DNA of 64,000 nt from Achromobacter spanius (GCF_003994415.1 NZ_CP034689.1:3410001-3474000); one strand, 5' to 3'; positions 32,187-41,000 are shown, counted from the stretch's first letter. The notes: generated by a model from the letters alone, not told the origin. Numbers and translations are program-made.

Positions 32187-33418
32187 TTAGACAGCTCCAC
32201 GTGGGGACGCTTCATGGGCAACAACCCCTGCGGACGCCACATCATCATCAACACCATCACCAAACCGAACATCAGCATTCGGTATTCGGCGAACTCGCGC
32301 GCCAACTCGGGCAAGACGGTCAGCAAAATGGCCGCCAGAATCACGCCCACCTGCGACCCCATGCCGCCCAGCACCACAATGGCCAGGATCAGCGCCGATT
32401 CAATGAAGGTGAACGACTCCGGGTTCACCATGCCTTGGCGCGCCGCGAAGAACGCGCCGCCGAAACCGGCGAAGGTGGCGCCCAGCGTGAACGCCGAGAG
32501 CTTGATGCGCGTGGGGTTCAGCCCCAGCGAACGGCAGGCGATTTCATCTTCGCGCAAGGCTTCCCAGGCGCGGCCAACCGGCATGCGGATCAGGCGCGTG
32601 GACACGGCAAGCGTGATCAGCGCCAGCAGCAAGGCCATCAGGTACAGATAGATCACCATATGCTGGTTTTCAAACGTCAGCCCGAAGAAGTCATGGAACG
32701 TCGTGCCGCCTTCCGTGCTGGCGCGGCGCGTCATTTCCAGGCCGAACACCGTCGGCTTCGGAATACCGGAAATGCCGTCCGGGCCACCCGTCAGCGTGTT
32801 CAGGTTGATGAGCAGCAGGCGGATCATTTCGCCAAAGCCCAGGGTCACGATCGCCAGGTAGTCGCCGCGCAAGCGCAGCACCGGAAAGCCCAGCACGAAC
32901 CCAAACAAGGCCGCCATTGCCCCCGAAAACGGCAACGCTTCCCAGAAGCTCCAGCCACCCCAGTGGTACAGCAAGGCGTAGGTGTACGCGCCCACCGCGT
33001 AGAAGCCGACAAAGCCCAGGTCCAGCAGGCCGGCGAAACCCACCACGATGTTCAGGCCCAGGCCCAGCATCACGTAGATCAACACCAGCGTGGCGATGTC
33101 AACCGAGCTGCGTCCCGCGAAGAACGGCCACACCACCGCTATCGCCAGCAGCAACAGCATCAGCCCTTTGTGGGTCTTGGCGGGCGCCGCCGGCAAGGTC
33201 GGCAGCGACGTCTTCAGCTTGCGGAACGGCGCGGCGATCCAGGGCCGCAGCATCTGGAAGGCGAACACCACGGCCGCGGCAAGCGCCACCAGCCCCCAGT
33301 TCGATTCCATCGACGTGCGCGCGCCCTGACGAATCAGTTGCAGGCCAAACACCGGCGTAACGATCACCGCCGTCAGCACGGCGGCCATCGTGGCGTTTTT
33401 AAGATTGTTTTTCGACAT
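32183..33418 (-). CDS. livM: Branched-chain amino acid ABC transporter permease LivM
   Basis: A 411-residue inner-membrane permease with about ten hydrophobic helices. An N-terminal extension of about 100 residues with extra helices, as in E. coli LivM, precedes the core: LVLIYVMLGLGLNIVVGFAGLLDLGFVGFYAVGAYTYAL, LRGDYLAIVTLGFGEMIRLLLINLNTLTGGPDGI and the EAA-like cytoplasmic loop GRAWEALREDEIACRSLGLNPTRIKLSAF. It forms the channel with LivH. Overlaps livH by one base (TGATG) and livG by four. Confidence 0.95.
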   Translation of the reverse strand: MSKNNLKNATMAAVLTAVIVTPVFGLQLIRQGARTSMESNWGLVALAAAVVFAFQMLRPWIAAPFRKLKTSLPTLPAAPAKTHKGLMLLLLAIAVVWPFFAGRSSVDIATLVLIYVMLGLGLNIVVGFAGLLDLGFVGFYAVGAYTYALLYHWGGWSFWEALPFSGAMAALFGFVLGFPVLRLRGDYLAIVTLGFGEMIRLLLINLNTLTGGPDGISGIPKPTVFGLEMTRRASTEGGTTFHDFFGLTFENQHMVIYLYLMALLLALITLAVSTRLIRMPVGRAWEALREDEIACRSLGLNPTRIKLSAFTLGATFAGFGGAFFAARQGMVNPESFTFIESALILAIVVLGGMGSQVGVILAAILLTVLPELAREFAEYRMLMFGLVMVLMMMWRPQGLLPMKRPHVELSK

Positions 33419-34344
33419 CAGACTTTTTCCACCTCAGGTTTGCCCAGCAGCCCGGTGGGACGGAACAGCAGAATCAGGACCAGCAGCGAGAACGCCACGA
33501 TGTCCTTGTACTGTGACGAGATATACGCGGCCGCGAAGGTTTCGGCCAGGCCCAGCAGCACGCCGCCCAGCATGGCGCCGGGGATGCTGCCGATGCCGCC
33601 CAGCACCGCCGCCGTAAAGGCCTTGATGCCGGCCAGGAAGCCGATGAACGGATTCAGCTTGCCGATGGTGATGGCGATCAGCACGCCGCCCACCGCCGCC
33701 AGGATCGCGCCCATCACGAACGTGAACGAGATCACGCGGTTGGTGTCAATGCCCAGCAGATTGGCCATGTGCATGTCTTGCGAGCAGGCGCGCGAGGCGC
33801 GGCCCATGCGGGAATACTTGATGAACAGCGTCAGGGCGATCATCAGCACCACCGTCACCACGATGATCATGATGCGCGAATACGGCACCGTCACGTCGAA
33901 GTCGGTTCCCATGTGGAACTGCACGGCGCCGGATATCAGCGATGGCACGGCCATGTCGCGCGCGCCCTGGCCCAGGGCCACCCAGTTCTGCAGGAAGATC
34001 GACATGCCGATCGCCGAGATCAGCGCCACCAGGCGGGGGCTGCCTCGTACCGGCCGATACGCAACGCGCTCGACCGAAAAGCCATATACGCCGGTCACGG
34101 CAATGGCCACGAGCAACATGGACGCAATGATGAATGGCATCGGCAAACCGCTGTTGGTGCCGATGGCCGTCAAGGTGACCAGGCCGACATAGGCGCCGAT
34201 CATATAGATTTCGCCGTGGGCGAAGTTGATCATCCCGATGATGCCGTAGACCATTGTGTAGCCGATGGCGATCAACGCGTAGATCGCGCCCAGGGACAAT
34301 CCGTTGAAGAATTGCTGGGTAAGTTGGGGTATGAGGTCTGACAT
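33418..34344 (-). CDS. livH: Branched-chain amino acid ABC transporter permease LivH
   Basis: A 308-residue permease with about eight hydrophobic helices. Recognisable parts are QQFFNGLSLGAIYALIAIGYTMVYGIIGMINFAHGEIYMIGA near the start, GRASRACSQDMHMANLLGIDTNRVISFTFVMGAILA (EAA-like loop) and GIKAFTAAVLGGIGSIPGAMLGGVLLGL. It partners LivM. The gap to livK on its upstream side is 189 bases and heavily structured, so livH may be transcribed less than livK. Confidence 0.96.
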   Translation of the reverse strand: MSDLIPQLTQQFFNGLSLGAIYALIAIGYTMVYGIIGMINFAHGEIYMIGAYVGLVTLTAIGTNSGLPMPFIIASMLLVAIAVTGVYGFSVERVAYRPVRGSPRLVALISAIGMSIFLQNWVALGQGARDMAVPSLISGAVQFHMGTDFDVTVPYSRIMIIVVTVVLMIALTLFIKYSRMGRASRACSQDMHMANLLGIDTNRVISFTFVMGAILAAVGGVLIAITIGKLNPFIGFLAGIKAFTAAVLGGIGSIPGAMLGGVLLGLAETFAAAYISSQYKDIVAFSLLVLILLFRPTGLLGKPEVEKV

Positions 34345-34414
34345 TATCTAATGCTCCAAATGGTTCCGGCCCCGGTGGAGAGACCCGGAGCCGGAAACCT
34401 GGGCGTATTTTCTA

Positions 34415-34523
34415 AGGGCCTGTGATCACCGCCTGCCGGCCGCACAGCGCTTTTGGCGCTTCGCTACGCGGATTACGGCACAACGAAGACAACAGGCCCT
34501 ACACGCCGGCACCGCGCCGGCGA
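34415..34523 (-). repeat. Structured spacer between livK and livH (nested inverted repeats)
   Basis: AGGGCCTGT (34415-34423) and ACAGGCCCT (34492-34500) close a long stem with 68 bases between. Inside is AGCGC-TTTTG-GCGCT (34446-34460); beside it CGCCGG and CCGGCG form another hairpin near 34504-34523. No long T-run follows on the transcribed (-) strand, so mRNA stabilisation or partial attenuation is more likely than full termination. Confidence 0.6.
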
Positions 34524-34533
34524 GATCGCGAGT

Positions 34534-35649
34534 TTACAGCTGGGTCTTCTTACCAGACTTGTCCCACTTGTAGACGGCGAATTCGAAGTTCTTCAAATCG
34601 CCCTTGGCGTCGTATTCAACCTTGCCGATGCCGGTGTTGAACGCGGTCTTGTGCATGTAGTCCGCAACCTTGGCGGGGTCTTCACCCACGGCATTGATGC
34701 TGTCGGCCAGGATCTGCACGGCGGCATAAGCAGGCATCTGGAAGGCGCCGTCCGGATCGCGCTTGGCGTCCTTGAAGGCCTTCACGATGCCTTCGTTGCC
34801 AGGCAGCTTGGTGAAGTCAGCCGGCAGCGTCACCAGCAGGCCTTCGATGGCCGGGCCGGCGATGGCCACCAGGTCCTGGTTGGCGGTGCCTTCCGGACCC
34901 ATGAACTGAACGTTCAGGCCCTGTTCGCGCGATTGGCGCAGCAGCAGGCCGAGTTCGGGGTGGTAGCCGCCGAAGTAGACCAGGTCCACGCCTTCGGACT
35001 TCAGCTTGGTGATGATGGCCGAGTAATCGCTATCGCCGACGTTGATGCCTTCAAACATCGACACATTGACGTTCTGCTTGGCCAGCGCGTCCTTGACCTG
35101 GGTGGCCACACCCGAGCCGTAGGTCTGCTTGTCGTGCAGGATGGCGACCTTCTTGGGCTTGAGCGTCTTGGCGATGTAGTTGGCGGCGTACGGGCCTTGC
35201 TGGTCGTCGCGGCCAATCGTGCGGAAGAAGAAATGCGGCTTGATGGTGTCGGTGACCAGCGGCGACGTGGCGCCCGGGGTGATGCCGACAATGCCCTCTT
35301 CTTCGTACACCTTCACGGCGGCCACGGTAACGCCCGAGCAAGCATGGGCCACGGCGAACTTGGCGCCGGAGTTGACCACGCGGTTGGCGGCCGGCACGGC
35401 CTGCTTGGGTTCGCAGCCGTCGTCGATCAGGATCGGCTCAAGCTTCTTGCCCTTCACGCCACCCTTGGCGTTGATGGTTTCGATAGCGGTCAAGGCGCCG
35501 GCCTGGATCTGGTCGCCATATTGGGTGTTGGGGCCGGTCATGGGCTGGGGAATGCCAATCTTGATGGTGTCGGCGGCGTGTGCGGCGCCCGCCAAGGCAA
35601 GTGCCCCAAGCGCCATGGCTACCGGGGTAAGGCGATTCAGAAACTTCAT
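34534..35649 (-). CDS. livK: Branched-chain amino acid-binding protein LivK/LivJ
   Basis: A 371-residue periplasmic binding protein: signal peptide MKFLNRLTPVAMALGALALA to AHA, then IKIGIPQPMTGPNTQYGDQIQAGALTAIETINAKGGVKG, DDGCEPKQAVPAANRVV, VAHACSGVTVAA, RTIGRDDQQGPYAANYI and YFGGYHPELGLLLRQSREQ, the standard LivJ/K blocks. First gene of livKHMGF. ATG 35649 has GGAG 8 bases upstream; the reading frame is open further but the signal peptide fixes the start. A paralogue with the same blocks is at 42246-43373, about 7 kb away. Confidence 0.95.
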   Translation of the reverse strand: MKFLNRLTPVAMALGALALAGAAHAADTIKIGIPQPMTGPNTQYGDQIQAGALTAIETINAKGGVKGKKLEPILIDDGCEPKQAVPAANRVVNSGAKFAVAHACSGVTVAAVKVYEEEGIVGITPGATSPLVTDTIKPHFFFRTIGRDDQQGPYAANYIAKTLKPKKVAILHDKQTYGSGVATQVKDALAKQNVNVSMFEGINVGDSDYSAIITKLKSEGVDLVYFGGYHPELGLLLRQSREQGLNVQFMGPEGTANQDLVAIAGPAIEGLLVTLPADFTKLPGNEGIVKAFKDAKRDPDGAFQMPAYAAVQILADSINAVGEDPAKVADYMHKTAFNTGIGKVEYDAKGDLKNFEFAVYKWDKSGKKTQL

Positions 35650-36106
35650 GCGGAGTTCTCCAGCGAGGTTTTGAGCGGCTCTGATTGAAACGGCTTGTCG
35701 GGTGGATACCCCGCCATCCGTATCTCGCGTCGCCGGCTTCTTGGGCAAAAACACGGTGTGGGCGGTATTCTGGGAGTTAGCCGACATACTGTCACTGCGT
35801 GTAATCCCCAATATTTCCCGGCAAACCTTTAATCGTGACGCATCAGCTTTGCAAGCCCATGAAAATACGGGAAATTTGCTGAATTTGCCTTCGGTTTCAA
35901 CTGGCACGTTGGATGATTTTGTGCAATGGCCGATATATGAATAATCATTAATACGGCGTTCGAATATGCATTTAAATACAGTGCTTACGCCGGACTTACG
36001 ATTATTGATTATTGCGTTAATGAATTCCGCATAACCCGCCGCCCAAGAAAAACGCGCATCGGGCGTTTGCTTCGCCGCGATGCGCGTGTTTTTTTGATGC
36101 CCGGCG
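35650..36106. other. AT-rich intergenic region upstream of livK
   Basis: These 457 bases hold the livK promoter region and, at the right end, the yhhQ-side terminator (36052-36095). Bases about 35780-36030 are clearly more AT-rich than the genes around, with TATTTCCCGG and GGGAAATTTG elements that look regulatory but match no operator I can name. An 80-codon rightward frame (35702-35944) lacks a ribosome site and is not called. Confidence 0.5.
36052..36095. terminator. Bidirectional intrinsic terminator next to yhhQ
   Basis: ACGCGCATCG (36052-36061) pairs with CGATGCGCGT (36078-36087); seven T follow on the + strand (36089-36095), and five A precede on the left, giving TTTTT on the - strand. 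It lies 11 bases past the yhhQ stop and most likely ends proC-yhhQ transcription. Confidence 0.8.
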
Positions 36107-36661
36107 TCAGGCGTTGACCGGCTTGGCCAGGTTCCACATCAGCGCCCGGAACGGCGCCAGCATGCTGATGTTGACCACCAGCTTGACGGCCAGATCGCCC
36201 AGCATCCACGTCGTCCATGGCAAGCCGGTCGCCGCGAAGGCCACGCTGAAGAACACCGCGGTGTCCAGCACGGCGCCCACCACGCCCGATACCAGCGGCG
36301 CGCGCCACCAACGCTGGTCGCGCAAACGGTCAAAGACCTGAATGTCCACCAGTTGCGCGCAGATATAGGCCAGGCCCGAGGCCAGCGCAATACGCGGCGA
36401 CGCCACCCAGAGCGACACCACCAACGCCGCCGCAAAGCCGAACCAGACCACCCGGCGCGCGGCCGACGGGCCAAAGCGCCGGTTCAACACATCGGTAACC
36501 AGGAAGGCGACGGGGTACGACAGACCGCCCCACGTCAACCAATCGTTAAGCGGTACCTGCACCAGAATGTTCGAGCCCACCACCACCAGCAGCATGCTCA
36601 GCACGGCAATGCCGAACTGCGCACGGCTCATCGGCGGAAAGAGCCGGCTTGCCGTGGTCAT
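36107..36661 (-). CDS. yhhQ: Queuosine precursor transporter (YhhQ/VUT family)
   Basis: A 184-residue membrane protein with about six hydrophobic helices and the DUF165/VUT signatures GLSYPVAFLVTDVLNRRFG, SGLAYICAQLVDIQVFDRLR, WWRAPLVSGVVGAVLDTAVFF and LGDLAVKLVVN. YhhQ imports queuosine precursors (preQ0/preQ1) for tRNA modification. Its start overlaps the proC stop by 4 bases (ATGA), so the two are one transcript; the functional link to proline synthesis is not obvious. Confidence 0.93.
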   Translation of the reverse strand: MTTASRLFPPMSRAQFGIAVLSMLLVVVGSNILVQVPLNDWLTWGGLSYPVAFLVTDVLNRRFGPSAARRVVWFGFAAALVVSLWVASPRIALASGLAYICAQLVDIQVFDRLRDQRWWRAPLVSGVVGAVLDTAVFFSVAFAATGLPWTTWMLGDLAVKLVVNISMLAPFRALMWNLAKPVNA

Positions 36662-37491
36662 TGCCCGAATTCCTCGGCCAGCTCGCGCGAACGGCGCGCC
36701 GCGGCGGCCATGGCGTCTTCCACGATGCCGGCAAACCCGGCGGCGTCAAACGCAGCCAGCGCGGCGGCCGTGGTGCCGCCCTTGGACGTGACCCGTTCGC
36801 GCAGCACTGACAAGGGGTCTGACGATTCGGCCGCAAGCCGGGTCGCGCCAGCCAGCGTGCCCAAGGCCAGTTGCTTGGCCTGCGCCTCGGTCAAGCCGAC
36901 CTTCACGCCGCCCGCCACCAAGGCTTCCAGGAACAGGAATACATACGCCGGGCCACTGCCGGACAAGGCCGTCACGCCATCCAGCGCAGCGTCGTCCGCC
37001 ACCCACACCACCTGCCCCACGCTTTCCAAGAGGCTTGCGGCCAAGGCGCGATCGGCTTCGCTGACGCCATCCAGCGCCGCCAGGCCCGTCACGCCCGCGC
37101 CCACCAGGGCGGGCGTATTGGGCATGCAACGCACCAGGCGCTTGAAAGGCGCGTCCGGGGATCCCAGCCAGCCCGCCAGGGTGTCCGCGCGGATTCCGGC
37201 CGCCACGCTGACCACCAAGGTGTCGTCTTGCAGCCACTGACGCGCGGATGCCACAACATCTTTCATGTTCTGCGGCTTGACCGCGAACACCCAAACGCGG
37301 CACCGGGCCAGGGCTTCGTCCGGGGCCACTGCCGTGGTCATGCCACGCGCCTGCCAAGCCGCGTGGCTATCCTTATTAATGTCAATGACATGGATGCTGC
37401 TGGCGGGGCATACTTTGCCGGCCAGTCCGGAGGCCAAAGCGGCCGCCATATTGCCGCCGCCAATGAACGCAATCGAAAGTTCGTTTTTCAT
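36658..37491 (-). CDS. proC: Pyrroline-5-carboxylate reductase
   Basis: Reduces pyrroline-5-carboxylate to L-proline with NAD(P)H, the last step of proline synthesis. The 277-residue protein has the nucleotide-binding motif IAFIGGGNMAAALASGL, VFAVKPQNM, VSVAAGI, RCMPNTPALVGAG, the ALSGSGPAYVFLFLEAL helix and RERVTSKGGTTAAAL, all defining ProC. Length is normal. ATG 37491 has no strong ribosome site visible. The gene leads a two-gene transcript with yhhQ and is divergent from ugpB. Confidence 0.97.
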   Translation of the reverse strand: MKNELSIAFIGGGNMAAALASGLAGKVCPASSIHVIDINKDSHAAWQARGMTTAVAPDEALARCRVWVFAVKPQNMKDVVASARQWLQDDTLVVSVAAGIRADTLAGWLGSPDAPFKRLVRCMPNTPALVGAGVTGLAALDGVSEADRALAASLLESVGQVVWVADDAALDGVTALSGSGPAYVFLFLEALVAGGVKVGLTEAQAKQLALGTLAGATRLAAESSDPLSVLRERVTSKGGTTAAALAAFDAAGFAGIVEDAMAAAARRSRELAEEFGQ

Positions 37492-37590
37492 AGGACGGCA
37501 TTGTAGTCGGTCGGCTTCGCGGGGGAAAAAAAAGAAAATGTTCGTTCGCGCCTGAAACGCACAATTTGACAGGCGTTTGCGGTGATGTGA

Positions 37591-37619
37591 AAGTCACGGT
37601 TTTGTCACAAACAATTCAT
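37591..37619 (+). promoter_or_regulatory. Candidate Pho box upstream of ugpB
   Basis: Three 7-base repeats in 11-base register: AAGTCAC (37591), TTGTCAC (37602) and AATTCAT (37613), each ending in the TCA core of the PhoB repeat CTGTCAT with AT-rich spacers between. It lies about 70-90 bases before the ugpB start, the right place for a Pho-regulated promoter, and ugp belongs to the Pho regulon in E. coli. Confidence 0.6.
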
Positions 37620-37684
37620 AAGGTGTCGTGTTTTCCGTGTCTGGACACCCCGGTCACAACACGCCCATCAGGAGCAACCTCATC

Positions 37685-38998
37685 ATGCGATCCCACCGTA
37701 TTGCTTTAACCTTCGCCGCCGTGATGGCCGCGTTCGCGGGCGCGTCCGCGCATGCCGCCACCGAGATTCAGTTCTGGCATTCGATGGAAGGCGCCCTGGG
37801 CGACCGCGTCAATGGTCTGGTCGAAGAGTTCAACAAGAAGAACCCCGACTACCAGGTCAAGGCGATCTACAAGGGCAACTACGGCGAATCCATGAATGCC
37901 GGCATCGCCGCGTTCCGCGCCGGCAACGCCCCGGACATCCTGCAAGTGTTCGAAGTGGGCACCGCCACCATGATGTACGCCAAGGGCGCCATCAAGCCGG
38001 TGCAGCAGATGTCGGAAGAAGCCGGCAACCCGATCGATCCGAAGGCATTCATCGGCGCCGTGGCCGGCTACTACTCGTCGGCCGACGGCAAGCTGGTGTC
38101 GATGCCCTTCAACAGCTCGACCGTGGTGTTCTATTACAACAAGGACGCCTTCAAGAAGGCTGGCCTGGACGCCGACAATCCCCCCAAGACCTGGGAAGAG
38201 CTGGCCGCCGCCGGTCAGAAGCTGAAGGCTGCTGGCCAGGAATGTGGCTACACCACGTCGTGGCCGTCGTGGACCCAGCTGGAAACGTTCTCGGCCTGGC
38301 ATAACGTGCCCTACGCCACCAAGGACAACGGCTTCGGTGGCCTGGACGCCCGCATCGCCATCAACACCCCGCTGCATGTGCGCCACCTGGAAAACCTGGC
38401 CAAGCTGGGCAAGGAAGGCATCTTCATGTACGGCGGCCGCGGCGACGAGCCGAACTCGCTGTTCATCAGCGGCAAGTGCGCCATGATCACCGGCTCGTCC
38501 GGCCTGCGCGCCAACATCGCCAAGAACGCCAAGTTCGAATTCGGCACCTCGACCCTGCCTTACTACGCCGACGTGAAGGGCGCGCCGCAGAACACCATCA
38601 TCGGCGGCGCATCGCTGTGGGTCTTCGCCAACAAGAAGCCGGAAGTCTACAAGGGCGTGACCGCCTTCTTCCAATTCCTGGCCTCGCCTGAAATCGCCGC
38701 GCGCTGGCACCAGCAGACGGGCTACGTGCCGGTCACCAAGGCGGCTTACGAGCTGACCAAGAAAGAAGGCTTCTACGACAAGAACCCGGGCACCGAAGTC
38801 GGCGTCAAGCAATTGAACGTGGAAACCACCGCGCAATCGCGTGGCCTGCGCCTGGGCTTCCTGCCGCAGATCCGTGAAATCGAAGACGCTGAAATCGAAC
38901 GCATCGTGTCCGGCAAGGTTACGGCCAAGGACGGCACCGAGAACATCGTCAAGCGTGGCAACGAGTTGCTGGAAAAATTTGAGAAGAGTGTAAAGTAG
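37685..38998 (+). CDS. ugpB: sn-glycerol-3-phosphate-binding protein UgpB
   Basis: A 437-residue periplasmic binding protein (MalE-like, family 1) with signal peptide MRSHRIALTFAAVMAAFAGA to AHA. It then shows TEIQFWHSMEGALGDRVNGLVEEFNK, GNAPDILQVFEVGTATMM, MPFNSSTVVFYYNKDAFKKAGLD and GAPQNTIIGGASLWVFANKKPEVYKGV, the UgpB blocks. It delivers sn-glycerol-3-phosphate or glycerophosphodiesters to UgpAEC. AGGAG about 10 bases upstream supports ATG 37685. A Pho-box-like element is upstream and two terminator-like hairpins separate it from ugpA. Confidence 0.96.
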   Translation: MRSHRIALTFAAVMAAFAGASAHAATEIQFWHSMEGALGDRVNGLVEEFNKKNPDYQVKAIYKGNYGESMNAGIAAFRAGNAPDILQVFEVGTATMMYAKGAIKPVQQMSEEAGNPIDPKAFIGAVAGYYSSADGKLVSMPFNSSTVVFYYNKDAFKKAGLDADNPPKTWEELAAAGQKLKAAGQECGYTTSWPSWTQLETFSAWHNVPYATKDNGFGGLDARIAINTPLHVRHLENLAKLGKEGIFMYGGRGDEPNSLFISGKCAMITGSSGLRANIAKNAKFEFGTSTLPYYADVKGAPQNTIIGGASLWVFANKKPEVYKGVTAFFQFLASPEIAARWHQQTGYVPVTKAAYELTKKEGFYDKNPGTEVGVKQLNVETTAQSRGLRLGFLPQIREIEDAEIERIVSGKVTAKDGTENIVKRGNELLEKFEKSVK

Positions 38999-39086
38999 CG
39001 CCCTTTCCGGGATTCGGTCGGGTGATTGCTTCACGGCATTTCTCAAGCGTGACAATGACTTAACGGCCAATCCGGATACGAGCGCA

Positions 39087-39134
39087 AGGCTTGAAGCCCT
39101 GGTGATAAAGGGGCTTCAAGCCTGTCGTATTTTT
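39087..39134 (+). terminator. Hairpin 1 in ugpB-ugpA gap, terminator-like
   Basis: AGGCTTGAAGCCC (39087-39099) pairs perfectly with GGGCTTCAAGCCT (39111-39123), an 11-base loop between; a T-rich stretch TATTTTTA follows. It resembles an intrinsic terminator and would cut most transcripts after ugpB. Confidence 0.7.
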
Positions 39135-39148
39135 ATGAAGCGGTTTCA

Positions 39149-39177
39149 AGCGGCGGTTACTCCAACCGCCGCTTTTC
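39149..39177 (+). terminator. Hairpin 2 in ugpB-ugpA gap, terminator-like
   Basis: AGCGGCGGTT (39149-39158) pairs with AACCGCCGCT (39164-39173) with a 5-base loop, then TTTC. It lies 20 bases before the ugpA start, so together with hairpin 1 it may hold permease expression below that of UgpB. Confidence 0.6.
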
Positions 39178-39196
39178 TGTACCTTGGGTACCCCCT

Positions 39197-40078
39197 ATGG
39201 AAAAACGCGTTGTCTTTGGGCATAAGACCCTGCCCTATCTGCTGCTGCTGCCGCAGCTGATCATTACCGTGGTCTTCTTTTTCCTGCCCGCCGGACAAGC
39301 CATGTGGCAGTCCATGCGGCTTGAAGATGCCTTCGGCCTGTCGTCCGAGTTCGTCGGGCTCGACAACTTCATGGAACTGTTCTCGCAACAGGCTTACCTC
39401 GATTCCTTCCGCGTCACCGCCGTCTTTTCGATACTGGTGGCTGCGGTGGGTCTGGGCGTGTCCTTGCTGCTGGCCGTCATGGCCGACCGCGTGATTCGCG
39501 GCGCGGGACTCTACAAGACCCTTCTGATCTGGCCTTACGCTGTGGCGCCCGCTGTGGTCGGCGTGCTGTGGCTGTTCATGTTTTCGCCTTCCGTGGGCAT
39601 TCTGGCCGTGGCGCTGCGCAACTCCGGCGTCGACTGGAACCCGCGCCTGGACGGCAACCAGGCCATGATGCTGGTGCTGGCGGCCGCCGTCTGGAAGCAG
39701 ATCTCGTACAACTTCCTGTTCTTCCTGGCCGGCCTGCAATCGATTCCGCGTTCGCTCATCGAAGCCGCCGCCATCGATGGCGCCAGCCCGGCGCGCCGCT
39801 TCTGGACCATTGTGTTCCCGCTGCTGTCGCCCACCTCGTTCTTCCTGCTGGTCGTCAACATCATCTATGCCTTCTTCGACACCTTCGCCATTGTGGACAC
39901 CACAACGCAAGGCGGTCCCGGCACGGCGACTTCCATCCTGGTCTACAAGGTGTATAGCGACGGTTTCCGTGGCCTGGATCTGGGTTCGTCCGCGGCCCAG
40001 TCGGTCATTCTGATGTTCATTGTGGTTGCCTTGACGGTCGTACAGTTCCGCTACGTCGACCGCAAAGTGCAGTATTGA
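39197..40078 (+). CDS. ugpA: sn-glycerol-3-phosphate ABC transporter permease UgpA
   Basis: A 293-residue MalF-type permease with six main helices. It begins EKRVVFGHKTLPYLLLLPQLIITVVFFFLPAGQAMWQSM and carries the EAA loop (QSIPRSLIEAAAIDGASPARRFWTIVFPLLSPT) that docks the ATPase. DTFAIVDTTTQGGPGTATSILVYKVY is typical of UgpA. It forms the membrane channel with UgpE. The ATG at 39197 closely follows a strong hairpin. Confidence 0.95.
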   Translation: MEKRVVFGHKTLPYLLLLPQLIITVVFFFLPAGQAMWQSMRLEDAFGLSSEFVGLDNFMELFSQQAYLDSFRVTAVFSILVAAVGLGVSLLLAVMADRVIRGAGLYKTLLIWPYAVAPAVVGVLWLFMFSPSVGILAVALRNSGVDWNPRLDGNQAMMLVLAAAVWKQISYNFLFFLAGLQSIPRSLIEAAAIDGASPARRFWTIVFPLLSPTSFFLLVVNIIYAFFDTFAIVDTTTQGGPGTATSILVYKVYSDGFRGLDLGSSAAQSVILMFIVVALTVVQFRYVDRKVQY

Positions 40079-40099
40079 TTTTGTTCGAGGCTGATAACA

Positions 40100-40951
40100 A
40101 TGGTTGAACGCCGTCCCTGGCTGGATATTCTGGCCCACGTCATTCTGCTTTGCGGCGTGGCGATGGTGGCATTTCCGCTCTACATCACTTTCGTCGCGTC
40201 TACCCAGACCGCTCAGGAAGTGGCGCAGGCGCCGATGTCGCTGATTCCCGGTCCCCACTTTGTCGACAACTACATGCAGGCGCTGTTTGGCGGTTCGTCC
40301 GGCGGTTCGTCGGGCGCGCCCGTCGGCCGCATGATGTACGTCAGCCTGATCATGGCGCTGTCGATTTCCATCGGCAAGATCGCGATCTCGCTGCTGTCGG
40401 CTTTCGCGGTGGTGTACTTCCGCTTCCCCGGCCGCATGTTCTTTTTCTGGATGATCTTCGTCACGCTCATGCTGCCCGTCGAAGTCCGGATCGCGCCCAC
40501 CTACAAGGTCGTAGCCGACCTGGGCATGCTGAATAGCTACGCCGGCCTGACCTTGCCGCTGATCGCTTCGGCCACCGCCACCTTCCTGTTCCGCCAGTTC
40601 TTCCTGACGGTGCCGGACGAGCTCATCGAGGCCGCGCGCATCGACGGCGCGGGCCCGGTGCGCTTCTTCTTCGACGTGCTGCTGCCTTTGTCCAAGACCA
40701 GCATCGCGGCCCTGTTCGTGATCCAGTTCATCTATGGCTGGAACCAATACCTGTGGCCCCTGCTCATCACCACGCAGGAAGACATGTACCCCGTCGTCAT
40801 CGGCATCAAGCGGATGATCAGCGGCGGCGACAGCGTGACCGAATGGAACATCACCATGGCCACCGCCATGCTGGCCATGATTCCCCCGGCGCTCGTCGTC
40901 ATCCTGATGCAGAAATGGTTCGTCAAGGGTCTGGTCGACACTGAAAAGTGA
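40100..40951 (+). CDS. ugpE: sn-glycerol-3-phosphate ABC transporter permease UgpE
   Basis: A 283-residue MalG-type permease with six helices: ILAHVILLCGVAMVAFPLYITFVASTQ, MFFFWMIFVTLMLPVEVRIAPTYKVVADLGMLNSYAGL, the EAA loop VPDELIEAARIDGAGPVRFFFDVLLPLSKT, and YGWNQYLWPLLITTQEDMYPVVIGIKRMI. PVEVRIAPTYKV is the UgpE signature. A Gly/Ser-rich insertion (FGGSSGGSSGAPVG) is in the first periplasmic loop. It is 21 bases after ugpA. Confidence 0.95.
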   Translation: MVERRPWLDILAHVILLCGVAMVAFPLYITFVASTQTAQEVAQAPMSLIPGPHFVDNYMQALFGGSSGGSSGAPVGRMMYVSLIMALSISIGKIAISLLSAFAVVYFRFPGRMFFFWMIFVTLMLPVEVRIAPTYKVVADLGMLNSYAGLTLPLIASATATFLFRQFFLTVPDELIEAARIDGAGPVRFFFDVLLPLSKTSIAALFVIQFIYGWNQYLWPLLITTQEDMYPVVIGIKRMISGGDSVTEWNITMATAMLAMIPPALVVILMQKWFVKGLVDTEK

Positions 40952-41000
40952 CGCTTGCCCATCCTCGCCCACCCGAACACGACTCCGAACCCGAATAAAC

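Noticed and set aside
32174..34192. 672-codon rightward open frame
   Set aside because: Antisense to livM and livH; Gln/Arg/His-rich, no recognisable domain.
35702..35944. 80-codon rightward frame upstream of livK
   Set aside because: No ribosome site, lies across the livK promoter region, composition unlike the neighbours.
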